Positions 27,013 through 36,133 of a DNA stretch of 64,000 nt are shown here, piece by piece (position 1 is the first letter of the stretch; every line of letters starts with the position of its first letter). This DNA comes from an uncultured Granulosicoccus sp. Its GTDB lineage: Bacteria > Pseudomonadota > Gammaproteobacteria > Granulosicoccales > Granulosicoccaceae. The translations under genes were made by a program, and so were the position numbers. The notes under the pieces were generated by a model. It made no database searches and was not told the origin of the DNA. It worked only from the letters and a program-made list of their open reading frames with translations. The DNA is taken from the NCBI GenBank assembly GCA_947492525.1, contig CANLNQ010000014.1, positions 62,001-126,000 on the forward strand. Direction: 5' to 3'.

Positions 27013-27042
27013 TTGATTGTATGTGAAACATACGTTTATATT
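27013..27042 (+). promoter_or_regulatory. Predicted promoter with palindromic operator for the ABC sugar operon
   Basis: TTGATT (27013-27018) and TATATT (27037-27042) are spaced by 18 bases. The spacer contains GTATGTGAAACATAC (27019-27033), a perfect 6-bp inverted repeat around GAA, so a repressor bound there would cover the promoter core. A 15-bp palindrome is the usual size for IclR-family operators, and an IclR gene ends this operon. The leader to the chosen TTG start is about 50 bases. Confidence 0.5.
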
Positions 27043-27098
27043 TGAAAAACCTGTCGTATTCAGACATGGTTTCGTACTCACGAGTAGGGGGCATAATC

Positions 27099-28409
27099 TT
27101 GAAAAACACTAAACACTGGTCAGCCACCACGCTGGCCATTCCGCTTCTGGCTGTGTCTGCTTTCGCGACAGCCGCAGAATTCGATGGCGTGACTCTGGAT
27201 GCCAAGCTCATCGGAGGACAGCAATACGAAGCACTGTATGCACGCATTGCCGATTGGGAAGCCGAGACCGGTGCCGAGGTCAATGTCATCTCCAAGAAGA
27301 ACCACTTCGAGCTGGACAAGGAATTCAAATCGGATCTGGCTGCTGGCTCGCTGGGCTGGTGTGTGGGTTCCAATCACTCGTCCTTTGCATCGCAGTACCC
27401 GTCTCTGTATACCGATCTGACCCCGTATCTGACGCCGGAATTCATTGCCGATTACGTGGACTCCAATATCGCAGCTTCGAAGATCGGCGACAGTCTGGTC
27501 ATGCTGCCACGAGCGCAGTTCGATGTGTCAGCCCTGTATTATCAGAAAAGCCTCTATGAGGATGCCGAGAAGCAGGCAGCCTTCGAGAAAGAGTACGGTT
27601 ATGAGCTGACACCGCCCGATACCTGGCAGCAATTGACCGATCAGGCGATCTTCTTCAGTGATCCTCCCAATTTCTACGGTACGCAGTTTGCCGGCAAGGA
27701 CGAGGCAATCGTGGGACGATTCTACGAATTGGTGGTGGCAGAAGGCGGTCAACTGTTCAATGATGACTGGTCACCCGCCTTCAACAGCGAAGCAGGTGTG
27801 CGAGCCCTGGACTGGTTCGTCAATATCTACAGCCAGGGGGCTGCGCCCAAGGGTACGACCTCCTATCTGTGGGATGAGCTGGGGCAGGGCTTTGCCTCAG
27901 GCACCATCGCCCTGAATCTTGATTGGCCTGGCTGGGCAGGCTTCTTCAATGACCCGGAAAGCTCGAAGGTTGCGGGTAATGTCGGCGTCGTGGTGCAACC
28001 TCAGGGCAGTGCCGGGGTGCGTACCGGCTGGTCCGGTCATCACGGTTTTTCGGTAACCGAATCGTGCGAGAACAAGGAAGCTGCTGCGTCACTGGTCGCC
28101 TTCCTGACCAATGAAGACAGTCAGAAACTCGAAAGTTCGGCAGGTCCGCTGCCCACGCGCAAGGCGGTGTGGGAGCATGTGGTGGCTCAGGCAGAAGGAG
28201 ATGCCTATCGCACCGAAGTATTGCAAGCGTTTCAGGCCGCATCCGAGCATGCCTTTCCAGCACCGAAGACACCTTACTGGATAGAGGCCACCAATATCAT
28301 CTATCCGGAATTGCAGGCAGCCATTCTGGGTGACAAGAGCTCGGCGGAAGCACTCGAGGTGGCAGCGGAAGCTGTCGACGAGATGATGCGGGAATACGGC
28401 GAGTACTAG
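27099..28409 (+). CDS. Carbohydrate ABC transporter substrate-binding protein
   Basis: About 436 residues from a TTG start at 27099, preceded by AGGGGG at 27086-27091; this choice gives an ideal signal peptide ending at FATAAEF. The upstream frame to 27042 would only add a non-hydrophobic stretch. The mature chain matches the extracellular solute-binding protein family 1 (maltose/sn-glycerol-3-phosphate type) with GGQQYEALYARIADWEAETG and NLDWPGWAGFF. It is followed by two permeases and an ATPase, all in line. Ligand unknown; gene context suggests a mono- or disaccharide or its acid. Confidence 0.9.
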   Translation: MKNTKHWSATTLAIPLLAVSAFATAAEFDGVTLDAKLIGGQQYEALYARIADWEAETGAEVNVISKKNHFELDKEFKSDLAAGSLGWCVGSNHSSFASQYPSLYTDLTPYLTPEFIADYVDSNIAASKIGDSLVMLPRAQFDVSALYYQKSLYEDAEKQAAFEKEYGYELTPPDTWQQLTDQAIFFSDPPNFYGTQFAGKDEAIVGRFYELVVAEGGQLFNDDWSPAFNSEAGVRALDWFVNIYSQGAAPKGTTSYLWDELGQGFASGTIALNLDWPGWAGFFNDPESSKVAGNVGVVVQPQGSAGVRTGWSGHHGFSVTESCENKEAAASLVAFLTNEDSQKLESSAGPLPTRKAVWEHVVAQAEGDAYRTEVLQAFQAASEHAFPAPKTPYWIEATNIIYPELQAAILGDKSSAEALEVAAEAVDEMMREYGEY

Positions 28410-28434
28410 CGTGACAGTCTCGGTACACTCACAG

Positions 28435-28455
28435 CGACGGAGCATGGCTCCGTCG
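28435..28455 (+). promoter_or_regulatory. Hairpin between binding-protein and first permease gene
   Basis: CGACGGAGC (28435-28443) and GCTCCGTCG (28447-28455) are perfectly complementary around a 3-base loop ATG. The right arm ends on the first base of the GTG start of the permease, and the left arm contains its GGAG. A stable stem here could hide the ribosome-binding site and protect the upstream message, so that more binding protein than permease is made. Confidence 0.6.
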
Positions 28456-29357
28456 TGACCAGACTCTTCCGTCGACTACCACCGTGGCTGGCACTGTTGC
28501 TGCCAGCCATCGTGATTCTGCTGGTGGTGGTACTTGTGCCACTGCTGTTGTCGCTGTATTCCAGCTTCACCCCCTACCGGCTGACCCGACCCGAAACGCT
28601 GTACAAGTGGATCGGTGAATACAACTACGTGAAGGTGGCCACTGATGCGAACTTCTGGTGGGCCTTCGGGCGTACGGTGTTTCTGCTCACCGTGGCTCTG
28701 AATCTGGAAATGTTGTTGGGTCTGGGCCTGGCCTTGTTGGTCAACAAGGTGACCTGGGGACAACGTGGACTGCGTACCATCATGATGTTCCCGATGATGT
28801 TCTCACCCATCCTGGTGGGTTTCCAGTTCAAGTTCATTTTCAATGACAATGTGGGTTTGGTGAACAATGCCTTGCAGTCACTGGGAATCACCGATCAGGC
28901 CATTGCCTGGCTGGTGGATGGCAAGCTGGCCATGTTTGCCATCATCTTCGCTGAGGTGTGGATGTCGACCTCGGTGTTCGCCATATTGATTCTGGCCGGG
29001 CTCTTTGCGATTCCGCGTGATCCGCTGGAGGCCGCCAAGGTCGATGGATGCACGCCGTGGCAATCCTTCCGGCATATCAGTCTGCCGTTTCTGATGCCCT
29101 TCATCTACATCGCGATGGCCATCCGCAGTCTGGATGTGGCGCGTGCCTATGACATCGTGCAGATCATGACCAACGGCGGTCCCGCGCGGCGCACCGAACT
29201 GCTGTGGACCCTGATAGGGCGCACGGGTTATGTCGATGCCAAGATGGGTCTGGCCAATGCCATGGGCTATATCTCGATCTTCCTGGCCATCTTCTTCACC
29301 GTCTACTTCTTCAGGAAGCTCAACGCATCGCGCGCGGCGCTGGGGTACAACGCCTGA
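28455..29357 (+). CDS. Sugar ABC transporter permease (MalF type)
   Basis: 300 residues with six predicted membrane helices. The coupling helix is EAAKVDGCTPWQSFRHISLP, the EAA motif that contacts the ATPase. The start is GTG 28455, inside a hairpin whose left arm carries the GGAG. The gene is followed by the second permease, which begins one base after its stop codon ends. It belongs to the binding-protein-dependent transport family of inner membrane components for carbohydrate uptake. Confidence 0.92.
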   Translation: MTRLFRRLPPWLALLLPAIVILLVVVLVPLLLSLYSSFTPYRLTRPETLYKWIGEYNYVKVATDANFWWAFGRTVFLLTVALNLEMLLGLGLALLVNKVTWGQRGLRTIMMFPMMFSPILVGFQFKFIFNDNVGLVNNALQSLGITDQAIAWLVDGKLAMFAIIFAEVWMSTSVFAILILAGLFAIPRDPLEAAKVDGCTPWQSFRHISLPFLMPFIYIAMAIRSLDVARAYDIVQIMTNGGPARRTELLWTLIGRTGYVDAKMGLANAMGYISIFLAIFFTVYFFRKLNASRAALGYNA

Positions 29358-29358
29358 C

Positions 29359-30225
29359 ATGGATATCAATCAACAACATCGTTTCAGGAAATACGGGCTG
29401 AAGCTTGCGCATTTCCTGGCACTGTTCATCGCGATGTCGATCATCTGCCTGCCCGGCCTGTGGGTCGTACTCAATTCCTTTCGGCCCACTGTGGAGATCA
29501 TGGCCAAGCCGCCCGTCTGGATTCCCGAAAAGCTCAGTCTGGATCACTACCGGGCCATGTTCGGCGCCGTGGGTGAAGGGGGCGTGCCGGTGGTGCGGTA
29601 TTTCATGAATTCGCTGGTGATCTCGATCACCAGCACCGTCATTGCCATATTGATCGGCATCGCTGGGGGCTATGCCTTCGCGCGATATCGATTCCGCGGC
29701 AAGTCGGCCATCTTCGTCGGCTTCATGGTGACACGAGCGGTGCCAGGTGTTGCGTTGTCGCTACCGCTGTTCATCGTGTTTGCCAAGGTGGGCATCATCG
29801 ACACGCATTTCGGTCTCATACTGGCCTATGTGGCGATGAATGTGCCGTTCTCCATCTGGCTGATCGACGGTTTCTTCAGGCAGGTGCCGCGCGAACTGGC
29901 CGAAGCTGCCGAGATCGATGGCTGTACACGCTGGCAGGCATTCTGGAAAGTGGAGTTTCCGGTGGCCAAGGCCGGTATCGCGTCGGCGGCCATCTTTGCA
30001 TTCCTGACCTCCTGGAACGAGTATGCGCTGGCCAGCCAGCTGACGCGTTCGGTCTTTTCCAAGACCATGCCGGTCGGGCTGCTGGACTTCACGTCAGAAT
30101 TCACCATCAATTGGGGCGGCATGTGTGCGCTGGCCGTTCTGATGATCATTCCGGCCCTGATACTGACATTCATCGTGCAGAAGCACCTTATCAGCGGTCT
30201 CACTTTCGGCGGAATCAAGGGATAG
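29359..30225 (+). CDS. Sugar ABC transporter permease (MalG type)
   Basis: 288 residues, six membrane helices and the EAA motif EAAEIDGCTRWQAFWKVEFP. It is the second half of the heterodimeric permease. ATG 29359 was chosen because the longer frame from 29230 lies inside the previous gene; the MDINQQHRFRKYGLKLAHF start is normal for MalG-type proteins. It ends three bases before the ATPase ATG, so these genes are translationally close. Confidence 0.92.
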   Translation: MDINQQHRFRKYGLKLAHFLALFIAMSIICLPGLWVVLNSFRPTVEIMAKPPVWIPEKLSLDHYRAMFGAVGEGGVPVVRYFMNSLVISITSTVIAILIGIAGGYAFARYRFRGKSAIFVGFMVTRAVPGVALSLPLFIVFAKVGIIDTHFGLILAYVAMNVPFSIWLIDGFFRQVPRELAEAAEIDGCTRWQAFWKVEFPVAKAGIASAAIFAFLTSWNEYALASQLTRSVFSKTMPVGLLDFTSEFTINWGGMCALAVLMIIPALILTFIVQKHLISGLTFGGIKG

Positions 30226-30228
30226 TCA

Positions 30229-31323
30229 ATGGCAAGCGTTTCGCTCAGCAAGATCGTCAAGCGCTACGGCAAGATCGAGGTCGTGCACGGAATCGATCTG
30301 GATATCGCGCACAACGAATTTGTCGTTCTGGTCGGACCTTCCGGCTGCGGCAAGTCAACCACCTTGCGCATGATCGCCGGCCTGGAAGAGCTCAGCAGCG
30401 GTGACATTCACATCGGTGAACAGCGTGTGAATGATCTTCCGCCCCGGGACCGGAACATCTCGATGGTGTTCCAGAACTACGCCCTGTATCCTCACATGAC
30501 CGTGGCCGAGAACCTGGGATTCTCGCTCAAGATAGCCAACCGTCCGGAGGCCGAGATAGACAAGGCCGTGGCCGAGGCTGCGGAGATACTGAGTCTGGGC
30601 GAGTTGCTGGAACGTCGGCCGGCCGAACTCTCCGGTGGGCAGCGACAGCGGGTAGCCATGGGCCGTGCCATCGTGAGGCACCCTGATGTCTTCCTGTTCG
30701 ACGAGCCTTTGTCGAATCTGGATGCAAAGCTGCGCGCGCAGATGCGGATCGAGATCAAGAAATTGCATCAGCGTATCAAGACGACCATCGTGTATGTCAC
30801 CCACGACCAGGTAGAGGCCATGACGCTGGCGGATAGAATCGTCATCATGCGTGACGGCCATATCGAACAGCAGGGGACACCCTTGCAGGTATTCGAAAAT
30901 CCCGCCAACACCTTTGTAGCCACTTTCATCGGTTCGCCGCCGATGAACCTCCTGCCCGCGACCATCAGTGGCGATGCCCGGCATATTCAGCTCGAGGACG
31001 GAACACCGCTGCCGGTGCCGGAACGACTGCAGTCCGGCGTCACTGCCGGACAGTCGGTGATCTTCGGTTTTCGCGCCGACAATCTGATGCCTGAAGGTCA
31101 CGGCCTGACGCTCGGCTCGCAAACCGCCAGTTTCGATCTGCTGATCAATCTGTCCGAACCACTGGGTACCGAAACCGTTCTCTTCGGCGAGATTGCCGGG
31201 CGGGAAATACAGGCGAAGATGTTGAATCCACGGCCAGTCAGCATGGGGGAGACACTGCGTTGTCAGTTGGACATGAGTCGCGCTCATCTGTTCGATGCAA
31301 ATACACAACTCAGTCTGGGATGA
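30229..31323 (+). CDS. ABC transporter ATP-binding protein (UgpC/MalK type)
   Basis: 364 residues. The Walker A motif is GPSGCGKSTTLRM, the signature is LSGGQRQRVAMGRAIVRHP and Walker B is VFLFDEPLSNLD. The C-terminal TOBE-like region (about 250-360) is typical of MalK/UgpC, which often serve several sugar importers. It powers the two upstream permeases. The next gene, the dehydratase-like enzyme, starts 21 bp later, so import and catabolism are probably one operon. Confidence 0.94.
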   Translation: MASVSLSKIVKRYGKIEVVHGIDLDIAHNEFVVLVGPSGCGKSTTLRMIAGLEELSSGDIHIGEQRVNDLPPRDRNISMVFQNYALYPHMTVAENLGFSLKIANRPEAEIDKAVAEAAEILSLGELLERRPAELSGGQRQRVAMGRAIVRHPDVFLFDEPLSNLDAKLRAQMRIEIKKLHQRIKTTIVYVTHDQVEAMTLADRIVIMRDGHIEQQGTPLQVFENPANTFVATFIGSPPMNLLPATISGDARHIQLEDGTPLPVPERLQSGVTAGQSVIFGFRADNLMPEGHGLTLGSQTASFDLLINLSEPLGTETVLFGEIAGREIQAKMLNPRPVSMGETLRCQLDMSRAHLFDANTQLSLG

Positions 31324-31344
31324 ATTTCAGGTAGCAGGAATGAC

Positions 31345-32454
31345 ATGGCAACCATAGAACATATCGAACTGTGCATGGTCGATCTCCGGCCCAAGGTCAA
31401 AAGGACCGATGCCATTCAATCCTTCGTCAGCCAGGAAACCCCTCTGGTGCGAATTACCGATACCGACGGCGCTGTTGGTGTCGGCTATTCCTACACCATC
31501 GGACAAGGCGGTCCGGCTGTCATGTCCTTGCTGGCCGAGACGCTGGCACCCCAGCTGATCGGTCAGGAAGCGGAGAATATCGAGCGGCTGTGGCGCCAGT
31601 TGCTGTTCTCCACACACGCCACGTCAGTGGGTGCCATCACCTCTCTGGCCCTGGCGGCCATCGACACCGCGCTGTGGGATCTACGCTGCAAGCATGCCTC
31701 GCTGCCGCTGTACCGAATGCTCGGTGGTGCCAGGGACAGCGTTCCGATGTACACGACCGAAGGCGGCTGGTTGCATATCGACACGCAGGCACTGGTTGAT
31801 GATGCCGTGGCCGCGAAGGCGCGCGGATTTGCCGGGTCGAAAATCAAGATAGGGCGCCCACACCTGTCAGAGGATCGCAGGCGACTGGCGGCGGTCAGAG
31901 AGGCCGTGGGCGATGGGTTCGAGATCATGGTCGATGCCAATCAGGCATTCGGGCGGGCGGAAGCAACTCGACGAGCGCGGGTACTGGAGGAATTCGATAT
32001 CGCCTGGTTCGAAGAACCGATGCCGGCGGACGACGTCATGGAGCACGTGCGACTGGCGGAGAGCACCACGGTGCCCATCGCCGTGGGTGAGAGCCTGTAT
32101 TCGCTGAGTCAGTTCAAGGACTATCTGACTCTGGGTGGCGCTTCCATCGTGCAGGTGGATGTCGCCCGTATCGGTGGCATCACACCCTGGCTGAAGGTGG
32201 CGCATCTGGCCGAGGCGTACAATGTGCCGGTGTGCCCGCATTTTCTGATGGAACTGCACGTGAGCCTGGTTTGTGCCATTCCCAACGCGCCGTGGCTGGA
32301 GTACATACCGCAGCTTGACGATATCACCGCCAGCGGCATGCGCATGGAGAACGGACGCGCATTCCCCGCCAACGAGCCGGGTCTGGGCATTGACTGGGCG
32401 TGGTCCGAGATCGACAGCCGTCGAGTCGACAGACTGACAACACGAATCACTTGA
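31345..32454 (+). CDS. Enolase-superfamily sugar-acid dehydratase (mandelate racemase branch)
   Basis: 369 residues. The complete mandelate-racemase-type active site is visible: Lys166-x-Lys168 (SKIKIG), metal ligands Asp197 (VDANQ), Glu223 (WFEEP) and Glu249 (GES), and the Asp272/His299 dyad (QVDVAR, CPHFLMELH), with Glu319 (LEY). This set is used to abstract a proton next to a carboxylate, and in sugar-acid dehydratases leads to loss of water. With lactonase, mutarotase and dehydrogenase neighbours, an aldonate dehydratase making a 2-keto-3-deoxy acid is likely. Racemase activity cannot be excluded and the sugar is unknown. Confidence 0.88.
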   Translation: MATIEHIELCMVDLRPKVKRTDAIQSFVSQETPLVRITDTDGAVGVGYSYTIGQGGPAVMSLLAETLAPQLIGQEAENIERLWRQLLFSTHATSVGAITSLALAAIDTALWDLRCKHASLPLYRMLGGARDSVPMYTTEGGWLHIDTQALVDDAVAAKARGFAGSKIKIGRPHLSEDRRRLAAVREAVGDGFEIMVDANQAFGRAEATRRARVLEEFDIAWFEEPMPADDVMEHVRLAESTTVPIAVGESLYSLSQFKDYLTLGGASIVQVDVARIGGITPWLKVAHLAEAYNVPVCPHFLMELHVSLVCAIPNAPWLEYIPQLDDITASGMRMENGRAFPANEPGLGIDWAWSEIDSRRVDRLTTRIT

Positions 32455-32465
32455 GGGTACAGCAG

Positions 32466-32795
32466 ATGCAACGCATGGGCATGGTCATCGGACTGAATGC
32501 AGAGAAGGTCTCGGAGTACAGGCAGTTGCATGCCGATGTGTGGCCGGGTGTGCTGGCGAAGATCAGTGAATGCAATATTCGCAATTACACCATTTTCCTG
32601 AAAGAGCCGGAGAATCTGCTGTTTTCCTACTGGGAATATCATGGCAGCGACTTTGCGGCCGATGCCGAGCGGATGGCGGCCGACCCCGAGACCCAGCGTT
32701 GGTGGAGTGTGTGCAAGCCGTGCCAGAAGCCGCTGGAAACCCGTCAGGAGGGGGAGTGGTGGGCGAGCATGGAAGGTGTCTTCCATCTGGACTGA
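32466..32795 (+). CDS. RhaM-like L-rhamnose mutarotase family protein
   Basis: A 109-residue protein of the RhaM/YiiL ferredoxin-like fold. Family features are YRQLHADVWPGV, with the catalytic histidine region, followed by NYTIFL, and WWSVCKPCQKPL near the end. These enzymes interconvert alpha and beta anomers of sugars so that the dehydrogenase gets its preferred form. ATG 32466 follows GGGTACAGCAG; the longer frame to 32400 sits inside the dehydratase gene. It lies directly between the dehydratase and dehydrogenase genes. Confidence 0.88.
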   Translation: MQRMGMVIGLNAEKVSEYRQLHADVWPGVLAKISECNIRNYTIFLKEPENLLFSYWEYHGSDFAADAERMAADPETQRWWSVCKPCQKPLETRQEGEWWASMEGVFHLD

Positions 32796-32868
32796 TTGAT
32801 GCCAGGGGAATCTGGTACGACGCTCTCCTGAAGCGGGGCATGGATCATGGCAACCGAGGCATGACACG

Positions 32869-33921
32869 ATGAATCTCAGACAGCACTGGGCACTGGCGAG
32901 CCGGGCCCGACCCATCGTCATCATGGGCGCCGGCTCGATTGTCTCCGATGCCCATCTGCCGGCCTATGCCAAGGCTGGATATGTTGTACAGGGTATTTAC
33001 GACCCGGACCTGGGCAAGGCAGGCGCATTGGCAGATGAGTGGGGGTGTACGGCCTATGCATCCGTGGGCGAAGCCGCGGCTTCCGGTGATGTCGTGTTCG
33101 ACCTGGCGACACCGCCGGCGGCTCATCTGGATGTGCTACGTCAGTTGCCCATCGGCGCCGCTGCACTGATTCAGAAGCCCATGGGCAGCGACCTGACCGA
33201 AGCCACCGAGATACTGGCGCTGTGCAGGGCGCGCAGATTGCAGGCCGCGGTGAATTTCCAGCTGCGCTTTTCACCCATGATGCTGGCCCTGCAGGATGCG
33301 ATCGACCAGGGCCTGCTGGGTGAGGTACTGGATTTCGATGCCTGGCTTGCATTGGACACGCCCTGGGGGCTGTGGAAGTTCCTTGAGGGGCTTCCACGTG
33401 TGGAGATTGCGCTGCATTCGATTCACTACCTGGACTTTGTCCGCGGCATTCTCGGTAATCCGCAAGGTATCCATGCCAGGACCATCGGTCATCCGGCCAG
33501 CAGCATGGCGCAGACCCGGACCAGTGCCATTCTCGATTATGGTGAGCGGGTTCGCTGCAGCCTGTCGGTCAATCACGATCATGCCTTTGGCAGACGGTTT
33601 CAGGCCTGCGAGTTTCGCCTGTGCGGGTCAGAGGGGGCTGCCTATGTCAAGCTGGGGGTGAATCTGGACTATCCGCGGGGAGAGCCCGATGAACTCTGGC
33701 TCAACCCCGGGAATACGGGCTGGCAGCAGATTGCGCTGACCGGTGAATGGTTTCCTGACGCATTCGCCTCCCGGATGTCACAATTGCAGCGTTTCGTGAC
33801 CGGAGAGGATGAGAGATTGATCAGTAGTGTCGAAGATGCCTGGCAGACCATGGCACTGGTGGAGGCGGCCTATATCAGTAGTGCATCGCCTGCAACGCCG
33901 ATTGCGGAGCTGCCATCTTGA
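32869..33921 (+). CDS. Gfo/Idh/MocA family sugar dehydrogenase
   Basis: A 350-residue NAD(P)-dependent oxidoreductase. The N-terminal Rossmann fold opens with VIMGAGSIVSDAHLPAYAKAG and continues to VFDLATPPAAH; IQKPMGSDLTEA gives the EKP-like motif with Lys. The C-terminal alpha/beta domain binds substrate. Its most likely task is oxidation of the sugar at C1 to a lactone, which the divergent amidohydrolase would then open. Its end overlaps the start of the IclR gene by four bases (TTGA), implying coupled translation. Confidence 0.88.
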   Translation: MNLRQHWALASRARPIVIMGAGSIVSDAHLPAYAKAGYVVQGIYDPDLGKAGALADEWGCTAYASVGEAAASGDVVFDLATPPAAHLDVLRQLPIGAAALIQKPMGSDLTEATEILALCRARRLQAAVNFQLRFSPMMLALQDAIDQGLLGEVLDFDAWLALDTPWGLWKFLEGLPRVEIALHSIHYLDFVRGILGNPQGIHARTIGHPASSMAQTRTSAILDYGERVRCSLSVNHDHAFGRRFQACEFRLCGSEGAAYVKLGVNLDYPRGEPDELWLNPGNTGWQQIALTGEWFPDAFASRMSQLQRFVTGEDERLISSVEDAWQTMALVEAAYISSASPATPIAELPS

Positions 33922-34700
33922 GCCGTCCGCAAGAGCGTTCCGATAAATACAGTGCACCGGCCTTGTCCAAGGGTCTGGACATACTCGAATTTCTGGCATC
34001 GGAAGCCGAGGCACAGAAGAAGGCTGATATCGCCCGTGCCCTCGAGCGTTCGATCAGCGAGATCTTCCGCATGCTGGTGGTGCTGGAACAGCGGGGCTAT
34101 GTCGCCTTCGATGAACACAGCGAGCGCTATTCCCTGACAACCAAGTTGTTCGAGATCGCCCACCGGTATCCACCGGTCCGGCGTTTGTCGACAGTGGCTG
34201 CGGCATCCATGCAGACCCTGGCGCGCGACATCAATCAATCGGTGCACATGGCCATTCGCCATGATACCGAGATACTGGTCATCGCCCAGGTGGATTCACC
34301 GGGCAACAATGTGACATCGGTACGTCTCGGTGCGCGCATACCACTGGCGCAGACAGCATCCGGTGCCGTGCTCACCGCTGACCTGAGTGCCGAGGATCTG
34401 GTCCTGCTGGAGCAGATGCTGGCCGAACAGCCCGAGAAGCTGCGGCGCATGTTCATGCAGAACCGCGACTTTGCCAGCAAGCATGGCTACAGTGAGTGCA
34501 AGTCGATGGTCGTCGAGGGCGTGACCAATATCTCGGCACCGGTTCATGATCATTCAGGCCAGGTGATCGCGGCGGTGACCATTCCCTTCGTCAAGCGCCT
34601 GACCGCTGGCGAGCATCCCGGCAAGGTGCAGGCACGCAAGGCCCTGATGCAGATGTGCAGGAATGTATCGCGCATGCTGGGGGGCATGGCGGGCGAATGA
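33918..34700 (+). CDS. IclR family transcriptional regulator
   Basis: 260 residues from TTG 33918. N-terminal winged helix (KGLDILEFLASEAEAQKKADIARAL, then a recognition helix near SISEIFRMLVVLEQRGYV) and a C-terminal GAF-like effector domain (LARDINQSVHMAIRHDTEILVIAQVD). It closes the sugar operon and overlaps the preceding dehydrogenase by four bases. It probably binds the palindrome at 27019-27033 and senses a sugar or its keto-acid. Direct evidence of that pairing is lacking. Confidence 0.88.
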   Translation: MSRPQERSDKYSAPALSKGLDILEFLASEAEAQKKADIARALERSISEIFRMLVVLEQRGYVAFDEHSERYSLTTKLFEIAHRYPPVRRLSTVAAASMQTLARDINQSVHMAIRHDTEILVIAQVDSPGNNVTSVRLGARIPLAQTASGAVLTADLSAEDLVLLEQMLAEQPEKLRRMFMQNRDFASKHGYSECKSMVVEGVTNISAPVHDHSGQVIAAVTIPFVKRLTAGEHPGKVQARKALMQMCRNVSRMLGGMAGE

Positions 34701-34801
34701 AGGAGAAAATACCGGCAAGTTAACCGTTCCGTCATCTGTGGCTGCGATGCTGTGCGCTTCAGTCTGTTCGCACATCCATCCACCAAACGAGAAGTAATGA
34801 C

Positions 34802-36064
34802 ATGAAGGTTTTCATGAGCGGTGCTGTTCTGGCCGTTGCCAGTGTCGCCAGCGTTTACAGCGGTATATCCGCAGCCAGCCAGCTGGATCCGGTCCACCTC
34901 GGTCCACGACCGTTCTATCTGGTCGATCAGCTGGCCGACGGTGATCTGAAGGATACTCTGCAAGGATGTGCAGCCACCACGACGCAGTACGATCGTCGCA
35001 ATTTCTCCATCGCCCATCGTGGCGCCTCCTTGCAGTTTCCCGAGCACACCCTGGAAGCGTATCTTGCAGCGCACCGAATGGGTGCGGGCGTCATCGAGTG
35101 CGATGTGACGTTCACCAGTGATGCCGAACTGGTCTGCCGCCATGCACAATGTGATCTTCACACCACGACCAATATTCTGGCGACACCACTGGCGGAAAAG
35201 TGTTCGATTCCATTCACGCCTGCCCAGTTCGATGAAAATGGCGAGATGATCGAGGCCGCCAGCGCACGTTGCTGTGCCAGTGACCTTACGCTGGAAGAAT
35301 TCAAGTCGCTCGAGGGCAAGATGGATTCCGCGAATCGCGAAGCGACTACCGTGGAAGAATACATGGGTGGCACGGCAGACTTTCGTACCGATCTTTATGC
35401 CACGGGTGCCACCTTGCTCAGTCACAAGGAGAGTATTCAGCTGATCAGCGAGCTGGGCGGGCAATTCACACCTGAGCTCAAGGGAGTGACAGATGGCTTC
35501 GGTGAGTCGGGTCTGACGCAAGCCAATTATGCGCGCAAGTTCATCCAGGAATACGTCGATGCCGGCATCTGGTATGACGATGTCTGGCCACAATCCTTCG
35601 ATATCGATGATACGGCGCTGTGGATTCGCGAATTTCCGACCTATGGCAAGCAGGCGGTCTGGCTCGATGGCCGGAACCCTGCCGACATGGCTGCAACACC
35701 GCCCACACAGGCAGACTTCGAGGCCTTGAAGCAGGCAGGTCTGAACATCATCGCACCGCCGATGCCCACGCTGCTGACCACTGATGAGAACAATCAGATC
35801 GTGCCGTCCGACTATGCCATGAATGCCAGAGCTGCCGGCATGGATATCATTTCCTGGTCTTCTGATCGGTCTGGAAGAATCGTGGAAGATGTCATCAATG
35901 GCAGCGGTGCCTATTATTATCAGAGCACGCTGGATGCCTTGCACAGCGATGGTGATATCCTGACGACCATCGACGTACTGGCGCAGGATGTCGGTGTCAT
36001 CGGTGTGTTCTCCGACTGGCCGGCAACCACGACATTCTATGCCAACTGCATGGATCTGCCCTGA
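34802..36064 (+). CDS. Secreted glycerophosphodiester phosphodiesterase family protein
   Basis: 420 residues with a signal peptide ending near SAASQL. The GDPD barrel signature is FSIAHRGASLQFPEHTLEAY with the catalytic His, VIECDVTFTSDAELVCRHAQCDL with metal ligands and the second His. The usual family length is near 330; here there are insertions, including a cysteine-rich one (residues 110-190), suggesting a disulfide-bonded periplasmic enzyme. It could recycle glycerophosphodiesters from lipids. It follows the IclR gene by 101 bp but has no clear link to sugar use. A strong hairpin follows. Confidence 0.88.
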   Translation: MKVFMSGAVLAVASVASVYSGISAASQLDPVHLGPRPFYLVDQLADGDLKDTLQGCAATTTQYDRRNFSIAHRGASLQFPEHTLEAYLAAHRMGAGVIECDVTFTSDAELVCRHAQCDLHTTTNILATPLAEKCSIPFTPAQFDENGEMIEAASARCCASDLTLEEFKSLEGKMDSANREATTVEEYMGGTADFRTDLYATGATLLSHKESIQLISELGGQFTPELKGVTDGFGESGLTQANYARKFIQEYVDAGIWYDDVWPQSFDIDDTALWIREFPTYGKQAVWLDGRNPADMAATPPTQADFEALKQAGLNIIAPPMPTLLTTDENNQIVPSDYAMNARAAGMDIISWSSDRSGRIVEDVINGSGAYYYQSTLDALHSDGDILTTIDVLAQDVGVIGVFSDWPATTTFYANCMDLP

Positions 36065-36133
36065 GCGGCATGTCGATACTGCCTGCAAGCAGCCGCTGTG
36101 CCGACAGGCAGGTGTAGAGCCTGCCTGCTACGG

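Noticed and set aside
34550-36088. 512-codon frame opposite the GDPD gene
   Set aside because: Antisense shadow; the GDPD signal peptide and catalytic motifs on the plus strand are clear.
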